Shown: positions 52,239 to 61,560, counted from the first letter of the stretch. The stretch is DNA of 64,000 nucleotides from Pedobacter hiemivivus (GCF_004331685.1 NZ_SJSM01000002.1:643999-707998); one strand, 5' to 3'. A program made the numbers and translations. Notes: generated by a model from the sequence alone, not told the origin.

Positions 52239-52744
52239 GTACGTATATATAATGTTATATGTAATTATGATTTTTATTTACCCAAGAAGCTCTCTACTAT
52301 TTCTGATTTACCAGTGCTTAAGTTTTATCTCCTTCAAAAATGGTTAAAGAATCTCGCGCTTTCTAGCTAATTCGCTTTGCTATAAGTGATTTATTCTTTG
52401 ATTTTAACAATTGGTTTTACTATCAAAAAAACTATATTTAGTTATCTAAATTTAAGATGAATCTTACAAGCAAACCTTCAGCGTTAACTTATTTCGCGCT
52501 CCTGTCGCTTTTATTAAGTTACAGTTGGTAAATACCATGAATATAAGTGATCAAAAGCTTATACTGGAGATATTGACAAACCATTTCAAGTCAAAAATTT
52601 GAGTATCGAATATCTTAACCTAAGTGATCAAGCCTTAGAACTGCAAAATTCTAATCCGATCCCTGTTGGAAGCTCTATCACTTTTCAAGTAGATACTAAA
52701 GAATATCCTTCGGAGTACATTAAAGAATAGTGTAGTTTCAAAAT
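52239..52744. other. 506-base spacer, AT-rich, with decayed coding end
   Basis: No intact gene is visible. The right part contains a 59-codon open stretch without start codon (52551-52730, described separately). I see no structured RNA in the left part. Confidence 0.5.
52551..52730 (+). pseudogene. 3' remnant of a degraded gene
   Basis: Frame 52551-52730 reads 59 sense codons and a TAG, but a TGA stands right before it and no ATG opens it. The peptide has a strand-like pattern (KPFQVKNLSIEYLNLSDQAL, then GSSITFQVDTKEYPSEYIKE) that looks like the C-terminus of a protein. The parent family is not recognisable. Confidence 0.3.
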
Positions 52745-53641
52745 CTATCCCATTACTTTTCGGAAAAGGCTTTTTATCAGCTCTATTTCCTCAGCATAAG
52801 TGGTGTTTTTTCTGTTGGCAAAATACAGTGTGTTTTTAAGTTGTTTGTGTCCTTTCCAGACTAATTTTACCAGTCCGCTGTCAATTTCTTTACTGCACAA
52901 AAAGTCGGGTATGACCGCTAGTCCCTTACCGCTGCTCAGGCACCTTACAATGGAATTCAGGTTTGGTACAATGTAATTTGGGCGAAAGTCGGGTGTATGA
53001 CCAAAGTTGAACTGCCAGAAGCGGAACAGATGTTCCATATCTCCGGTAGTGCCGTACCATTTTTCCTGTTTTAGCCATTGCTCGGCTTCTGTATATTTTT
53101 TCTGCTTTGCCAATTTTTGAAAGGGCTCAGTATTCAAATCCTTTCCTGCAACCAGTACGATGGTTTCAGAAGAGAATGCCTGATTTTCTATATTAATGGA
53201 TGTCCCTTTGTGGGGTGTAATGATTAGATCCAGGATACCCTTATCCAGGTTGTCAAGCATCTCACGGTAATCACCGAAACGAATAATGACGTTAAATGGA
53301 AGTGTGGAGATGTATTGTTCGAGCGTGATCTGGAATGTCTCAAAACACATTCCTATACTAATCGTGGGCGTATGCTTTTCCATACTTCGCTGGAAATTTT
53401 TTTCCGTTTCTTCAAGCGCAGTCATGCTTTCAGCAATGGCGTTGTACAAAATCTTGCCTCTTTCGGTAGGTGCCATTTTTCTGCCTGAACGCTCAAACAG
53501 TTTATAGCCCACGTAGCTCTCCAGGGAGCTCAGGTGCAGGCTTACGCCAGGTTGGGAAATAAACAGGGATTCCGCCGCTCCGGTTAGCGTGCCTGTTTGA
53601 TAGATGGCTTTAAAGGTGCGGTACCATTCAAGATTAACCAT
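52745..53641 (-). CDS. LysR-family transcriptional regulator
   Basis: The 298-residue regulator has a winged HTH at residues 1-60 (FKAIYQTGTLTGAAESLFIS, PGVSLHLSSLESYVGYKLF, RKMAPTERG) and an effector-binding domain of the periplasmic-binding-protein fold after residue 90, with LITPHKGTSINIENQ and SIVRCLSSGKGLAVIPDFL. It is divergent from the flavodoxin-type quinone reductase gene with a 99-base intergenic region. By the usual LysR logic it senses a small molecule, perhaps a quinone or electrophile, and controls the four-gene operon. Confidence 0.9.
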   Translation of the reverse strand: MVNLEWYRTFKAIYQTGTLTGAAESLFISQPGVSLHLSSLESYVGYKLFERSGRKMAPTERGKILYNAIAESMTALEETEKNFQRSMEKHTPTISIGMCFETFQITLEQYISTLPFNVIIRFGDYREMLDNLDKGILDLIITPHKGTSINIENQAFSSETIVLVAGKDLNTEPFQKLAKQKKYTEAEQWLKQEKWYGTTGDMEHLFRFWQFNFGHTPDFRPNYIVPNLNSIVRCLSSGKGLAVIPDFLCSKEIDSGLVKLVWKGHKQLKNTLYFANRKNTTYAEEIELIKSLFRKVMG

Positions 53642-53740
53642 AACAAAATATCATATTTATGATACAAAGGTATAAATCATCTTATTTTAATGATATGAAT
53701 TAGTGAGTTATTTTTGCATTGTCATTTAATCAAGAAAAGA

Positions 53741-54355
53741 ATGAAGAAGATACTAATTATAAATGCAGGACAAAACTTTGGACACTCTGGTGGAAGATTC
53801 AACAATACTGTAACGGAGAAAACACTTGCTTTTTTCGGGGATCAGGACAATATAGAAGTTAAACAGACAGTCATTTCCCAAGGATACAATCCAGTTGAAG
53901 AGGTGAAAAAATTTGTGTGGGCCGATGTAATCATTTATCATACGCCGATATGGTGGTTTCAGTTGCCGCATGGATTTAAAAAATACATTGATGAGGTTTT
54001 TACAGCTGGGCATCAAAAAGGTATCTATCGCAGCGATGGCCGTTGTTCAGACAACCCGAAGATCAATTATGGAACGGGCGGTATGCTTCATGGACGGTGT
54101 TATATGCTTACAACGAGCTGGAATGCCCCTGAAACCGCCTTTACACTACCCGGGGAATTTTTTAATCAGCATAGTGTGGATGAAGGGCCGTTATTTGGTT
54201 TTCACCGTATGAATGCCTTTGCGGGTATGGAGCCAATGAAGAGCTTTCATTTCCACGACATTGAAAAAAATGCGAATGTAATCCGTGATATGGAAAATTA
54301 CCATAATCACCTCCAGGCGGTATTTGAGGGTCAATTAAAAGAAACAGTAGTATGA
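53741..54355 (+). CDS. mdaB: MdaB-like NAD(P)H:quinone oxidoreductase
   Basis: The 204-residue product is a flavodoxin-fold oxidoreductase of the MdaB type: KKILIINAGQNFGHSGGRFN at the start (FMN/FAD phosphate loop), VIIYHTPIWWFQLPHGFKKY in the middle, and GMLHGRCYMLTTSWNAP. MdaB reduces quinones by two electrons and so protects against redox cyclers. The ATG at 53741 is preferred; the frame extends 27 bases to a TTG. It is the first gene of an operon divergent from LysR and overlaps the next gene by 4 bases. Confidence 0.88.
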   Translation: MKKILIINAGQNFGHSGGRFNNTVTEKTLAFFGDQDNIEVKQTVISQGYNPVEEVKKFVWADVIIYHTPIWWFQLPHGFKKYIDEVFTAGHQKGIYRSDGRCSDNPKINYGTGGMLHGRCYMLTTSWNAPETAFTLPGEFFNQHSVDEGPLFGFHRMNAFAGMEPMKSFHFHDIEKNANVIRDMENYHNHLQAVFEGQLKETVV

Positions 54356-54639
54356 TAATATATTTAATAGCCATTATTAAGGCAAAAGAGCAGTATCGGG
54401 AAGAAGTGCTTTCGGTGCTTCAGGAAATGGTTAAACAAACCCGTAAAGAGGAGGCTTGTGAGCTGTACACTTTACATCAGGGTATTGAAGACAAAAACCT
54501 TTTCACATTCTACGAAATATGGAAAAGTAAACAGGGGCTAGATGAACATAACCAGCAACCGTATATCAAAGTATTTGGCCAGTTGGTAGATGAAAAACTA
54601 CAGGAAAAGCCAACTATTTTATTGACAAGTTTAATTTAA
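54352..54639 (+). CDS. YgiN-like quinol monooxygenase (ABM family)
   Basis: The 95-residue product is an antibiotic-biosynthesis-monooxygenase fold protein. It has IAIIKAKEQYREEVLSVLQE, EEACELYTLHQGIEDKNLFT and FYEIWKSKQGLDEHNQQPYI. The family acts without cofactor on quinols and quinones and in E. coli (YgiN) stands next to MdaB, as here: the gene overlaps mdaB by 4 bases. The pair forms a quinone redox cycle. Confidence 0.85.
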   Translation: MIIYLIAIIKAKEQYREEVLSVLQEMVKQTRKEEACELYTLHQGIEDKNLFTFYEIWKSKQGLDEHNQQPYIKVFGQLVDEKLQEKPTILLTSLI

Positions 54640-54650
54640 ATATAATAAAA

Positions 54651-55634
54651 ATGGAATACAGAAAATTAGGAAATACAGATTTAGCCTTATCAGTAATTAC
54701 ACATGGAGCTTTTGCCATTGGTGGAAATATGTGGGGCGGTAATGAAAAAAAAGACTCAATTGACTCAATTCATGCATCGCTTGATTATGGCGTGACAACT
54801 ATTGACACCGCTCCATTTTATGGTTTTGGGTTAAGCGAGGAAATGATCGGTGAAGCTATTAAAGGAAAAGACCGTAGCAAGATCCAATTACTTACCAAAT
54901 TCGGTTTGGTTTGGGATGGCAGCAATAACGGAAAAGGGGAATTTTTCTTTAATGCGGAAGATAGTGGTAAGCAAATTCCGGTGTTTAAATACACTGCTAA
55001 AGCGAACGTGATTAAGGAAGTTGAAGAAAGCCTGAAAAGATTGGGAACTGACTATATTGACTTGTTGCAGCTACACTGGCCAGACAATACTACCCCGATA
55101 GCTGAAACGATGGAAGCGCTGGAATTGCTGATACAACAAGGGAAAATTCGTACTGCCGGAGTGAGTAATTACGATGTTGATCAGTTAAAAGAGGCTTCAC
55201 AGACCTTAGAATTAGCCAGTAATCAGGTGTCTTATAGCATGCTTAATCGTTCTATTGAAAACAATCATGTTCCTTATGCGTTAGCAACTAATACCGGAAT
55301 AATTGTGTACAGCCCGATGGAACGTGGTTTGTTAACTGGAAAATACTTTAATGAAAGTAAGTTGAGTGAGAATGACCATCGCAATGGTTATTTCGCTCAA
55401 TTTGACCTGGACAAAGTAAAAACATTTTTACAGGTTATTGAACCTATTGCTCAAAGAAAGGGGGCAACGCTTTCTCAATTGGTGCTGAAATGGACGACAC
55501 TGCAGCCGGCTATCAGTATTGTCCTTGCAGGAGCAAGAAATGCTCAGCAGGCGATTGAGAATGCAAAGGCAGTGAACATAAATATTTCGGATGAAGAGTT
55601 GGAAATCATCAATAATGAACTTTCAAAATTTTAA
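54651..55634 (+). CDS. Aldo/keto reductase
   Basis: The 327-residue enzyme has the AKR catalytic set: DTAPFYGFGLSEEM (Asp and Tyr), LLTKFGLVWD (Lys), and LLQLHWPDNT (His). An NADPH-binding end carries LAGARNAQQAIENAKAVNIN. It reduces aldehydes and ketones. The gene starts 11 bases after the YgiN-like gene. Its neighbours suggest that it clears carbonyl products of quinone or lipid damage. Confidence 0.9.
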   Translation: MEYRKLGNTDLALSVITHGAFAIGGNMWGGNEKKDSIDSIHASLDYGVTTIDTAPFYGFGLSEEMIGEAIKGKDRSKIQLLTKFGLVWDGSNNGKGEFFFNAEDSGKQIPVFKYTAKANVIKEVEESLKRLGTDYIDLLQLHWPDNTTPIAETMEALELLIQQGKIRTAGVSNYDVDQLKEASQTLELASNQVSYSMLNRSIENNHVPYALATNTGIIVYSPMERGLLTGKYFNESKLSENDHRNGYFAQFDLDKVKTFLQVIEPIAQRKGATLSQLVLKWTTLQPAISIVLAGARNAQQAIENAKAVNINISDEELEIINNELSKF

Positions 55635-55637
55635 GCA

Positions 55638-56603
55638 ATGAGAATCAAAGATTATTTAAAATTGGCTGGACTGTTACTGGTTAGCGGGCTGCCACTACAT
55701 GCACAAAGTCAGTATATCAATCCGGCAGATACCAGTTGGTACCAGTCTCCTTACGGAGCTGGTGATGAGATCGGTGCTGCAAATCTGTTAACCCCAGAAG
55801 TGGTTATGCAGGCGGTGAAATTGGTGAAAAAAGGTAAGAGCTATCCTCTGGCCGTACCTGTGGATAAGTACTTGCCTGCCTATCGTCACCGTAGTTTCTA
55901 TCTGTATAATATCCAGCCAGGCCAGCAAGGCGGTAAGACTTTGGGACCAAATAAGTTTAGCCTGAATGATGAATATGTCAGCGCGTGGACTGGTGTGGGG
56001 ACTCAGCTTAACGGTATTGGCCATATTGGTATAAACAATGTTTATTACAATGGCAATAAGGCCACTGATTTTGTAACTGTAGAAGGGGTGAAAAAGCTTG
56101 GTGTTGAAAAAGTACCCCCTATTATTACCCGTGGCATTGTATTGGATATGACCGCCTATTATGGTAAGGATATTGTACCAAGCAATACGGAGTTTACTGT
56201 TGCGGATATCAAGGCCGTCCTTAAAAAACATGGGCTAACTATTCGTAAAGGTGATGTGATATTATTTAATACTGGATGGCTGGAGTTGATCGGGAAGGAC
56301 AACAAACAATTCCTTGAGGTAGAACCGGGAATTGGTATGGAAGCTGCACAGTGGCTGGCCGATCAGGGGATTGTTGCCTTTGGTGGTGATACATGGGCAT
56401 CAGAAATATACCCAAATCCAAAAACTGATGAGGAATTCCCTGTCAACCAGTTTATGCTTGCTAAAAAGGGGATTTATAACCTAGAGCTGATTGATAGCCG
56501 GGCCCTGGTCAGGGATAAAGTCTGGGAATTTTTATTCGTTTTGGGCCAACCATTATATAAAGGTTCCACCCAGGTCAATATCAATCCTGTGGCAATCTAT
56601 TAA
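55638..56603 (+). CDS. Cyclase-family hydrolase, exported
   Basis: The 321-residue protein starts with a signal peptide (ending PLHAQ, about residue 22) and belongs to the cyclase/kynurenine-formamidase family (PF04199). The metal-binding strand reads GTQLNGIGHIGI instead of the usual GTQLDGLGH, so an Asp ligand is replaced by Asn; a second metal box WASEIYPNP lies near residue 256. It closes the operon, 3 bases after the aldo/keto reductase gene. Family members hydrolyse cyclic imides, isatin or N-formylkynurenine; the substrate here is unknown. The terminator at 56718-56755 lies some 115 bases after the stop. Confidence 0.85.
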   Translation: MRIKDYLKLAGLLLVSGLPLHAQSQYINPADTSWYQSPYGAGDEIGAANLLTPEVVMQAVKLVKKGKSYPLAVPVDKYLPAYRHRSFYLYNIQPGQQGGKTLGPNKFSLNDEYVSAWTGVGTQLNGIGHIGINNVYYNGNKATDFVTVEGVKKLGVEKVPPIITRGIVLDMTAYYGKDIVPSNTEFTVADIKAVLKKHGLTIRKGDVILFNTGWLELIGKDNKQFLEVEPGIGMEAAQWLADQGIVAFGGDTWASEIYPNPKTDEEFPVNQFMLAKKGIYNLELIDSRALVRDKVWEFLFVLGQPLYKGSTQVNINPVAIY

Positions 56604-56717
56604 GTGTTTGGGTTTTAGCTTAATGGAAATTCTATTAGATCTGGAATTAAAGAGCTGACCATCTCATATGGCTTGTTTAAAAAAGATCGAGGTCAACAAC
56701 TAGAACACTTTTTCAAT

Positions 56718-56755
56718 AAAAAACGTAGCGCACTTATAGTGTACTACGTTTTTTT
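56718..56755 (+). terminator. Strong rho-independent terminator
   Basis: AAAAAACGTAG pairs with CTACGTTTTTT, with an inner CAC/GTG helix, a TTATA loop and a T-tract at the end. It ends the mdaB operon, though on the minus strand it is equally strong. Confidence 0.8.
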
Positions 56756-57401
56756 AGTTTAGAACGTTTACATAAGACATTATATCTGCTCAATAGCGAA
56801 ACCAGGTTGTTATTTATTGTTCATCCAAGTTAGCTGTTGTGGGGATATTGTATTTATGAGCTTCCAAGGATAATTGAATATAAACCTTAGTTATTTTTGT
56901 AATTTGCGAAAAATATAAATCTATTAGCGCCTCCCTTGACCCAGCACATCTCCTTGAAAAATTCAAGGGCAGGAACTTGAACGGTAATAGAGGAAAAACT
57001 TAAGGGGTTTACCTTTGAGATTGCTACGGTTCGATAGCCACAGAATGAATTAAATTTTTTATTCAAGTAAAATCCAATAATAAGCTTGACAAAGATAGAG
57101 ATACTAGACCCTTATTTTGGTTGGCATAGACTTTTGTTCAACTTAATTGATGATTCACAACTTCTGTTTTTAGATTAAATTGATAGACCGAGAAGGACTT
57201 AATCTGGTGAAGAGCGAATTACCCGGTATTCGATTGGGCCAGTTTTACCGGTTTTTTTAAGCAAGAATCTTATTATCCCATATAAGGACAAACCTAAGAT
57301 TTTACCCTGTTTGAATTGGGTTTTGCTAAATCGTTATATTATCTATCTGATTATTTTTGTGTTAACAGTTGTTTAATATTTATTTAATAAAAAATTAAAA
57401 T
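56756..57401. other. Gene-free AT-rich region with small palindromes
   Basis: No gene is visible. A perfect palindrome CCTTGAA-AAA-TTCAAGG occupies 56952-56968, and a CCGGTA / TACCGG stem followed by seven T lies at 57223-57258, resembling a second terminator. Confidence 0.5.
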
Positions 57402-57515
57402 ATGATTGAAGCCCAAATTGAACATAAAGGGCGTATTGTTGAAATATTAACGCGAGCCTTTAAAGACAATAAAAGTGTACTAGATATTGTTGGTGTAAAC
57501 GCTCAACAAATCTAA
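57402..57515 (+). pseudogene. Truncated GNAT acetyltransferase start
   Basis: A 37-codon frame opens MIEAQIEHKGRIVEILTRAF and goes on KDNKSVLDIVGVNAQQI before a TAA. IVEILTRAFKDNKSV is the typical start of Bacteroidota GNAT N-acetyltransferases. The rest of the domain, including the acetyl-CoA loop, is absent, so this is a fragment. Confidence 0.5.
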
Positions 57516-57523
57516 TCCTACCT

Positions 57524-58189
57524 ATGAACAACGACATCTCAGAAATCCTAAAGAGGTTATTTGAGTACCTGACGGCGAATGGCTGGCAGGAACCCAAAAT
57601 GTATGATCTGCTCACCACTTTCATGAGAGGTAAATATTATCCCAATGATGAGATCCTTTTTGAGAAGGGAGATATAATAGATTATACCTTTTTTTTGTCG
57701 TCAGGCTTTTTTACTTTCTCAGTTTATAATTCAAAATGCGATAAACAGATTACGGAGATAGTCAGAGCAGGGGAGATCGTTTCGACGCCAAGTTTTACTA
57801 AACAAAGTCCATCCGTTCATGACCTCAATGTAATTGCTGGTTCATATGCAATTTACCTGAACCATTCAGAAATGGAGGAAGTCTACCGTCAATTTCCTAA
57901 AGCCCATGATTTGACCAAGAAAATCATGGCTAATTGGGAGGAAAAGGGACAGCAAGTAAAACTGATGCTGGCAAAAAGAGGTATTGAACGCGTATTTGAA
58001 TTCTACACAACTTATCCTGAACTCCTTGAACCAGGTGCTATTATGAGAGATGCGGAAATAGCATCCTATCTGTTGTTGGCTGAAAGGTCCCTAGGAGCAT
58101 TGCGTACTAGATTATTTAACTCAGGTAGGCTCACTAATCCAGCCACATTAAAAAATAAAAGTTTTAGTATTACACACTCAGAAAAATGA
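57524..58189 (+). CDS. Crp/Fnr-like regulator
   Basis: The 221-residue product has a cNMP-binding-like jelly-roll (residues 30-125, KYYPNDEILFEKGDIIDYTF and VRAGEIVSTPSFTKQSPSVH), a dimer helix and a C-terminal HTH with DAEIASYLLLAERSLGALR. It does not keep the CRP cAMP-binding residues. It starts 8 bases after the decayed GNAT gene. No target operon is obvious. Confidence 0.8.
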   Translation: MNNDISEILKRLFEYLTANGWQEPKMYDLLTTFMRGKYYPNDEILFEKGDIIDYTFFLSSGFFTFSVYNSKCDKQITEIVRAGEIVSTPSFTKQSPSVHDLNVIAGSYAIYLNHSEMEEVYRQFPKAHDLTKKIMANWEEKGQQVKLMLAKRGIERVFEFYTTYPELLEPGAIMRDAEIASYLLLAERSLGALRTRLFNSGRLTNPATLKNKSFSITHSEK

Positions 58190-58444
58190 GAGTCCAGTAC
58201 TACAACCAATGGATAGACTTTAATCTTTAAATATAGAGTAAGAAAGATAGGGAGTAGATGTTACAATTAAATAGGATAATTTACCTAGTTTTGCTCAATA
58301 AAAATTGAATATTTACCTGTTTCCTTAAATACAAAAGGGAAAAAAAAGGGAAAAAAAATAATTTTTTGAGATTTTTTAACTAACAAAAGCTGCTTTTAAA
58401 TGTGTTTTAAGGTGGTTTGTAAAAATAAATATTAAACATTTGAA
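58190..58444. other. Spacer with A-tract repeats
   Basis: About 100 bases before the 222-residue gene, the tract AAGGGAAAAAAAAGGGAAAA and a T-rich stretch (58336-58378) stand in place of the usual boxes; it may act as an UP-like or curved element. Confidence 0.35.
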
Positions 58445-59113
58445 ATGGATAATTATGTAAAAGCAGCGCTGATCGCATCACTGGAAAAGTTTTCGTCAGC
58501 CTCAGGAAAAGATTCGGTTAAACTTAAAGAGGATTTAATTGAAGTGTTTAGCAAGGATCTTGGGTTTTTGGAGAAGGTAGGGGAGTTTGATGCAGCTTTT
58601 GATGAGCATCCTGCTTTTGATGAATTGAGAGAAGTTTTCTTTGATTTGTTGATGATTAATTTCTTCGCGAATGATGTGAAGAAACTGGAAGAAGATTATT
58701 TGGATTCGGAAGAATGGGCAGATATTGAAGAAGATACAATTGATAGGGGGACTGAATTGTTAAACCTATTGTTGTACATCAATGAGTGTCATGACGAAAA
58801 GATTAAGCCTGAACTGGATGATTTCCTTAAAGAGTTTTTACTGGTAGAAGAGGATGAGTTCCAGGACGAGTTTCATATTTATGAAGACCTGATTACCAAT
58901 CAGCAATTGGTAGAAAGCAGTGTAGAAGATATTTGCAGTCATGCTGGTATGATTGAGCTGGGCGAGGAAATGGAAGAACTTTTTGTTCCATTTATGGTTT
59001 TCTTCCACCAGCCAAAAGCGAACGAAGAGGTAATTAAAGAACTGGAAACGTATAGTGCGAATAAGGAATTTGATATCGCAGTTTATTCACTGATTGCTGC
59101 ATTTAACGACTAA
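58445..59113 (+). CDS. Acidic hypothetical protein, 222 residues
   Basis: I do not recognise the family. The product is strongly acidic and helical (AFDEHPAFDELREVFFDLLM, EEDYLDSEEWADIEEDTID, EEDEFQDEFHIYEDLITNQQ) and has no signal peptide or membrane segment. A DUF4199-like membrane protein gene starts 11 bases after its stop, so both are co-transcribed; it may bind that protein from the cytoplasm. Function unknown. Confidence 0.75.
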   Translation: MDNYVKAALIASLEKFSSASGKDSVKLKEDLIEVFSKDLGFLEKVGEFDAAFDEHPAFDELREVFFDLLMINFFANDVKKLEEDYLDSEEWADIEEDTIDRGTELLNLLLYINECHDEKIKPELDDFLKEFLLVEEDEFQDEFHIYEDLITNQQLVESSVEDICSHAGMIELGEEMEELFVPFMVFFHQPKANEEVIKELETYSANKEFDIAVYSLIAAFND

Positions 59114-59124
59114 TTATTTTTGAA

Positions 59125-59673
59125 ATGGAAGAAAAAACTGTTGAAGCTGTAAAAACACCAAATGCAATGGCTTTTAAAAGTGCGCTTGTTTATGCAATCT
59201 ACTTTTTGGCCTTGATCTATGTTTTTAAATTTGCAGGTATTGATCAGAATGACCCTAACAGTTCGATGGCTGAGAAATTAGTCGGTTCTCTGGCATCTTA
59301 CCTTCCTTTTATTTTGGCTATTGTATATGTTCAAACCAATTACAAGAAGGCTCTAAACGATTTTATTTCCTTTAAAACTGCTTTTTCAGCTGGTTTTAAG
59401 GTTGCAGCTTACGCTGGGTTGTTTATTGCAATCGTGTTGATGGTTTATTATAAGGTTTTAGATCCTACTGCTTTTGAACGGTTGATCGATGCTGCGCGTG
59501 AAGCTGCTGCTGGTGATGCTACTCAACTGAAAGGTGTAGAAATGATGAAATCTTATATGGTATTTTTTATTGGTTTTGGTGCAGCGATTACCTATACATT
59601 GCTAGGCTTAGTTACTAGTTTAATAGGAGCTGCGGTCATTAAAAAAGAAGTACCATTGCATTTCGAAGGATAA
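59125..59673 (+). CDS. DUF4199-like membrane protein
   Basis: The 182-residue protein has four predicted membrane helices (about 18-36, 52-68, 85-105 and 145-168) and the general outline of the DUF4199 family of Bacteroidota: ALVYAIYFLALIYVFKFAGI, YVQTNYKKALNDFISFKTAF, FGAAITYTLLGLVTSLIGA. Between the third and fourth helices lies an Ala-rich acidic loop (FERLIDAAREAAAGDAT). No catalytic motif. Its function is not known. Confidence 0.8.
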   Translation: MEEKTVEAVKTPNAMAFKSALVYAIYFLALIYVFKFAGIDQNDPNSSMAEKLVGSLASYLPFILAIVYVQTNYKKALNDFISFKTAFSAGFKVAAYAGLFIAIVLMVYYKVLDPTAFERLIDAAREAAAGDATQLKGVEMMKSYMVFFIGFGAAITYTLLGLVTSLIGAAVIKKEVPLHFEG

Positions 59674-59679
59674 TCCTGT

Positions 59680-59844
59680 CGTCATCCTGAATTTATTTCA
59701 GGATCTTTGACATACAAAAAGAGCCTTTGTCATTATGATTCAGGCTCTTTTTATGCGCATCGTCATCCTGAATTTATTTCAGGATCTCGTTTAAGCAGGT
59801 TTTGAATATGATATTCGAGATCCTGAAATAAATTCAGGATGACG
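59680..59844. repeat. Three REP-like palindromic units
   Basis: A 27-base unit occurs at 59680-59706 and 59761-59787 in one orientation and at 59818-59844 in the other. Each unit is itself nearly palindromic (ATCCTGAA-TTTA-TTTCAGGAT). The pair at 59761 and 59818 forms a 27-base stem around 30 bases. Such elements are dispersed in Bacteroidota intergenic space. Confidence 0.7.
59716..59752. terminator. Bidirectional terminator within REP cluster
   Basis: AAAAAGAGCC and GGCTCTTTTT form a 10-pair stem around 17 bases, between the first two REP-like units and after the DUF4199 gene. The histidine kinase gene converges from the right. Confidence 0.75.
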
Positions 59845-59871
59845 ACCGCTTTATCACTGCGCACTTTTTTG

Positions 59872-61560
59872 TTAAGCCTTTGAATATGGAATAAAGAAAC
59901 TGAACGTGGTGCCAACTCCCAACTCACTTTTAACACTGATCTTTCCTTTCTGCATTTCTACCAACTGTTTACAGATGTATAAGCCCAGTCCAGTACCTAC
60001 CTGTCCCTTTGCAGAATTAGTTTGATAATACTGTGAAAAAAGGTTGGCTTGTTGGTCGGCACTAATACCCATTCCTGTATCTATGATGTCTACTTGTAGT
60101 CGAGTATCCTCTGTTAACAATTCTGCATTGATGGTCACCTTTCCCTCGTTTGTGTATTTTATCGCATTGCTTAAAAGGTTAACCATGATTTGTTTTAATC
60201 TAAAAGCATCACCTAACACCTGGGCTTCCATATCACCTTTAAAGTTATAACTGAGTTCCAGTTTCTTTTTGGTAGCGCTATAGCTCATGTTTTCGACTAC
60301 CTGATTTATGGTCGAATAAGGATTGAAAGGATCGCTTTCTATTTTTAATTCACTGGTTTCCATTTTAGCGGCATCCAGGGTGTCGTTTAAAGTACGCAGC
60401 AACATATCTGAAGAGCCCTTTATAGATTCAAGCATATCCGTCTGACGTTGTGTAAGCGTAGTTTTTGCGAAGATATAAAGGAAGCCCTTTATAGTCGTCA
60501 ATGGGTTTCTGATCTCATGTGTCATGTGGGTGAGCAGTTCCATTTTTTGTCGAGCAATATTTACTGATCTTTCGTTTTCCTTTAGCAGCTGTAGTTCCGA
60601 TTTGTTCAGTTGAAAGATAAAAATGATCAGTAACGTAGCAAACAGCAGTACGAGGAATAAGGCAGCGAGGTAAAATTTATTGAGTAATGATGTCGTTTCC
60701 TGGTAGTTTTTAAAAGCCATGCCTTTCAACTCATCCGCCATTTTGTAGTTAATGTCTTTTAAATCATTTACAATACGTTCCAGCTCATTGGTGATATTCG
60801 TATTGAGGGAGATGAGTTCCCTTTGCATACTTAGCATTTTAACATTATGTTGCTGCAGTTCCTGAAGCTTTTTTGCATTGTTAGTCCTGTCGCGGGCAAT
60901 AATTTTTTGTGTGGCTAGCTCCGCGGTGTTTGTGTTGTGATTAATTTCTACCACACCACCAGCGGCACCTTGTTTATTAGAAATCGCATCTTTTAACCTT
61001 CCAAAAAGTCCTTTTTTCTCTACAGATCCAGCTTTTCTTATTGTATCTGTTTTGCTGTTGAATTTCTTTTTGTGCGTTTTTAAGTTCGTGCTGATTTCAG
61101 TTAAGTTAGTCTGACCGTTAAATTGAGCATAAACGGTTAGCAGGGAGTCGAAATTGTGTTTAAGTCCAAAAAGTCTGTTCGAAAGTTCCAGTTTTTTATT
61201 GTACCATACCTTTACCTGGTTGCCTTGTGCAGCCGTTAGTTGAGTCGTATCTGTTTGGGTATTTAATAAGGTGTCTATTTTGTTGAAAGCCAATGTTAGC
61301 TTAACTTTATAGTCATTGCTTTTGGGCCCGTTAATGTCCAATAGCGATTCTTGAAAGTCATCTTCTGCCTGATGGAGTAATAAAAGAGCCTGCTCTGGTT
61401 TAAGTCGATGCTCAATATTACTGGCCAATTTAGAGATATCCTCTAGTTTTTTAGTAATAGCATTACGCACAAAAAGGGCTGCTATAGCAAGAATAATAAC
61501 AAATACAAGAAATGTTAACAACGTTTTTCGGGCGAGCGTCCTGGTGTAAGTTACTTTCAT
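59872..61560 (-). CDS. Membrane sensor histidine kinase
   Basis: The 562-residue kinase has a first membrane helix at about 13-31 (TLLTFLVFVIILAIAALFV), a long helical extracytoplasmic sensor region (32-295) with coiled-coil heptads, and a second helix at 297-318. The cytoplasmic part has the H-box HMTHEIRNPLTTIKGF (phosphate acceptor H348), the N-box VNLLSNAIKYTNEG, and the G-boxes DTGMGIS and GTGLGLYICKQLVEM. No response regulator gene lies next to it, and no receiver domain is fused. The signal is unknown. It converges on the DUF4199 gene. Confidence 0.92.
   Translation of the reverse strand: MKVTYTRTLARKTLLTFLVFVIILAIAALFVRNAITKKLEDISKLASNIEHRLKPEQALLLLHQAEDDFQESLLDINGPKSNDYKVKLTLAFNKIDTLLNTQTDTTQLTAAQGNQVKVWYNKKLELSNRLFGLKHNFDSLLTVYAQFNGQTNLTEISTNLKTHKKKFNSKTDTIRKAGSVEKKGLFGRLKDAISNKQGAAGGVVEINHNTNTAELATQKIIARDRTNNAKKLQELQQHNVKMLSMQRELISLNTNITNELERIVNDLKDINYKMADELKGMAFKNYQETTSLLNKFYLAALFLVLLFATLLIIFIFQLNKSELQLLKENERSVNIARQKMELLTHMTHEIRNPLTTIKGFLYIFAKTTLTQRQTDMLESIKGSSDMLLRTLNDTLDAAKMETSELKIESDPFNPYSTINQVVENMSYSATKKKLELSYNFKGDMEAQVLGDAFRLKQIMVNLLSNAIKYTNEGKVTINAELLTEDTRLQVDIIDTGMGISADQQANLFSQYYQTNSAKGQVGTGLGLYICKQLVEMQKGKISVKSELGVGTTFSFFIPYSKA

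Noticed and set aside
59680..59844. CRISPR-like array
   Set aside because: Units are palindromic, one is inverted, and the spacing is unequal. REP-like elements fit better.
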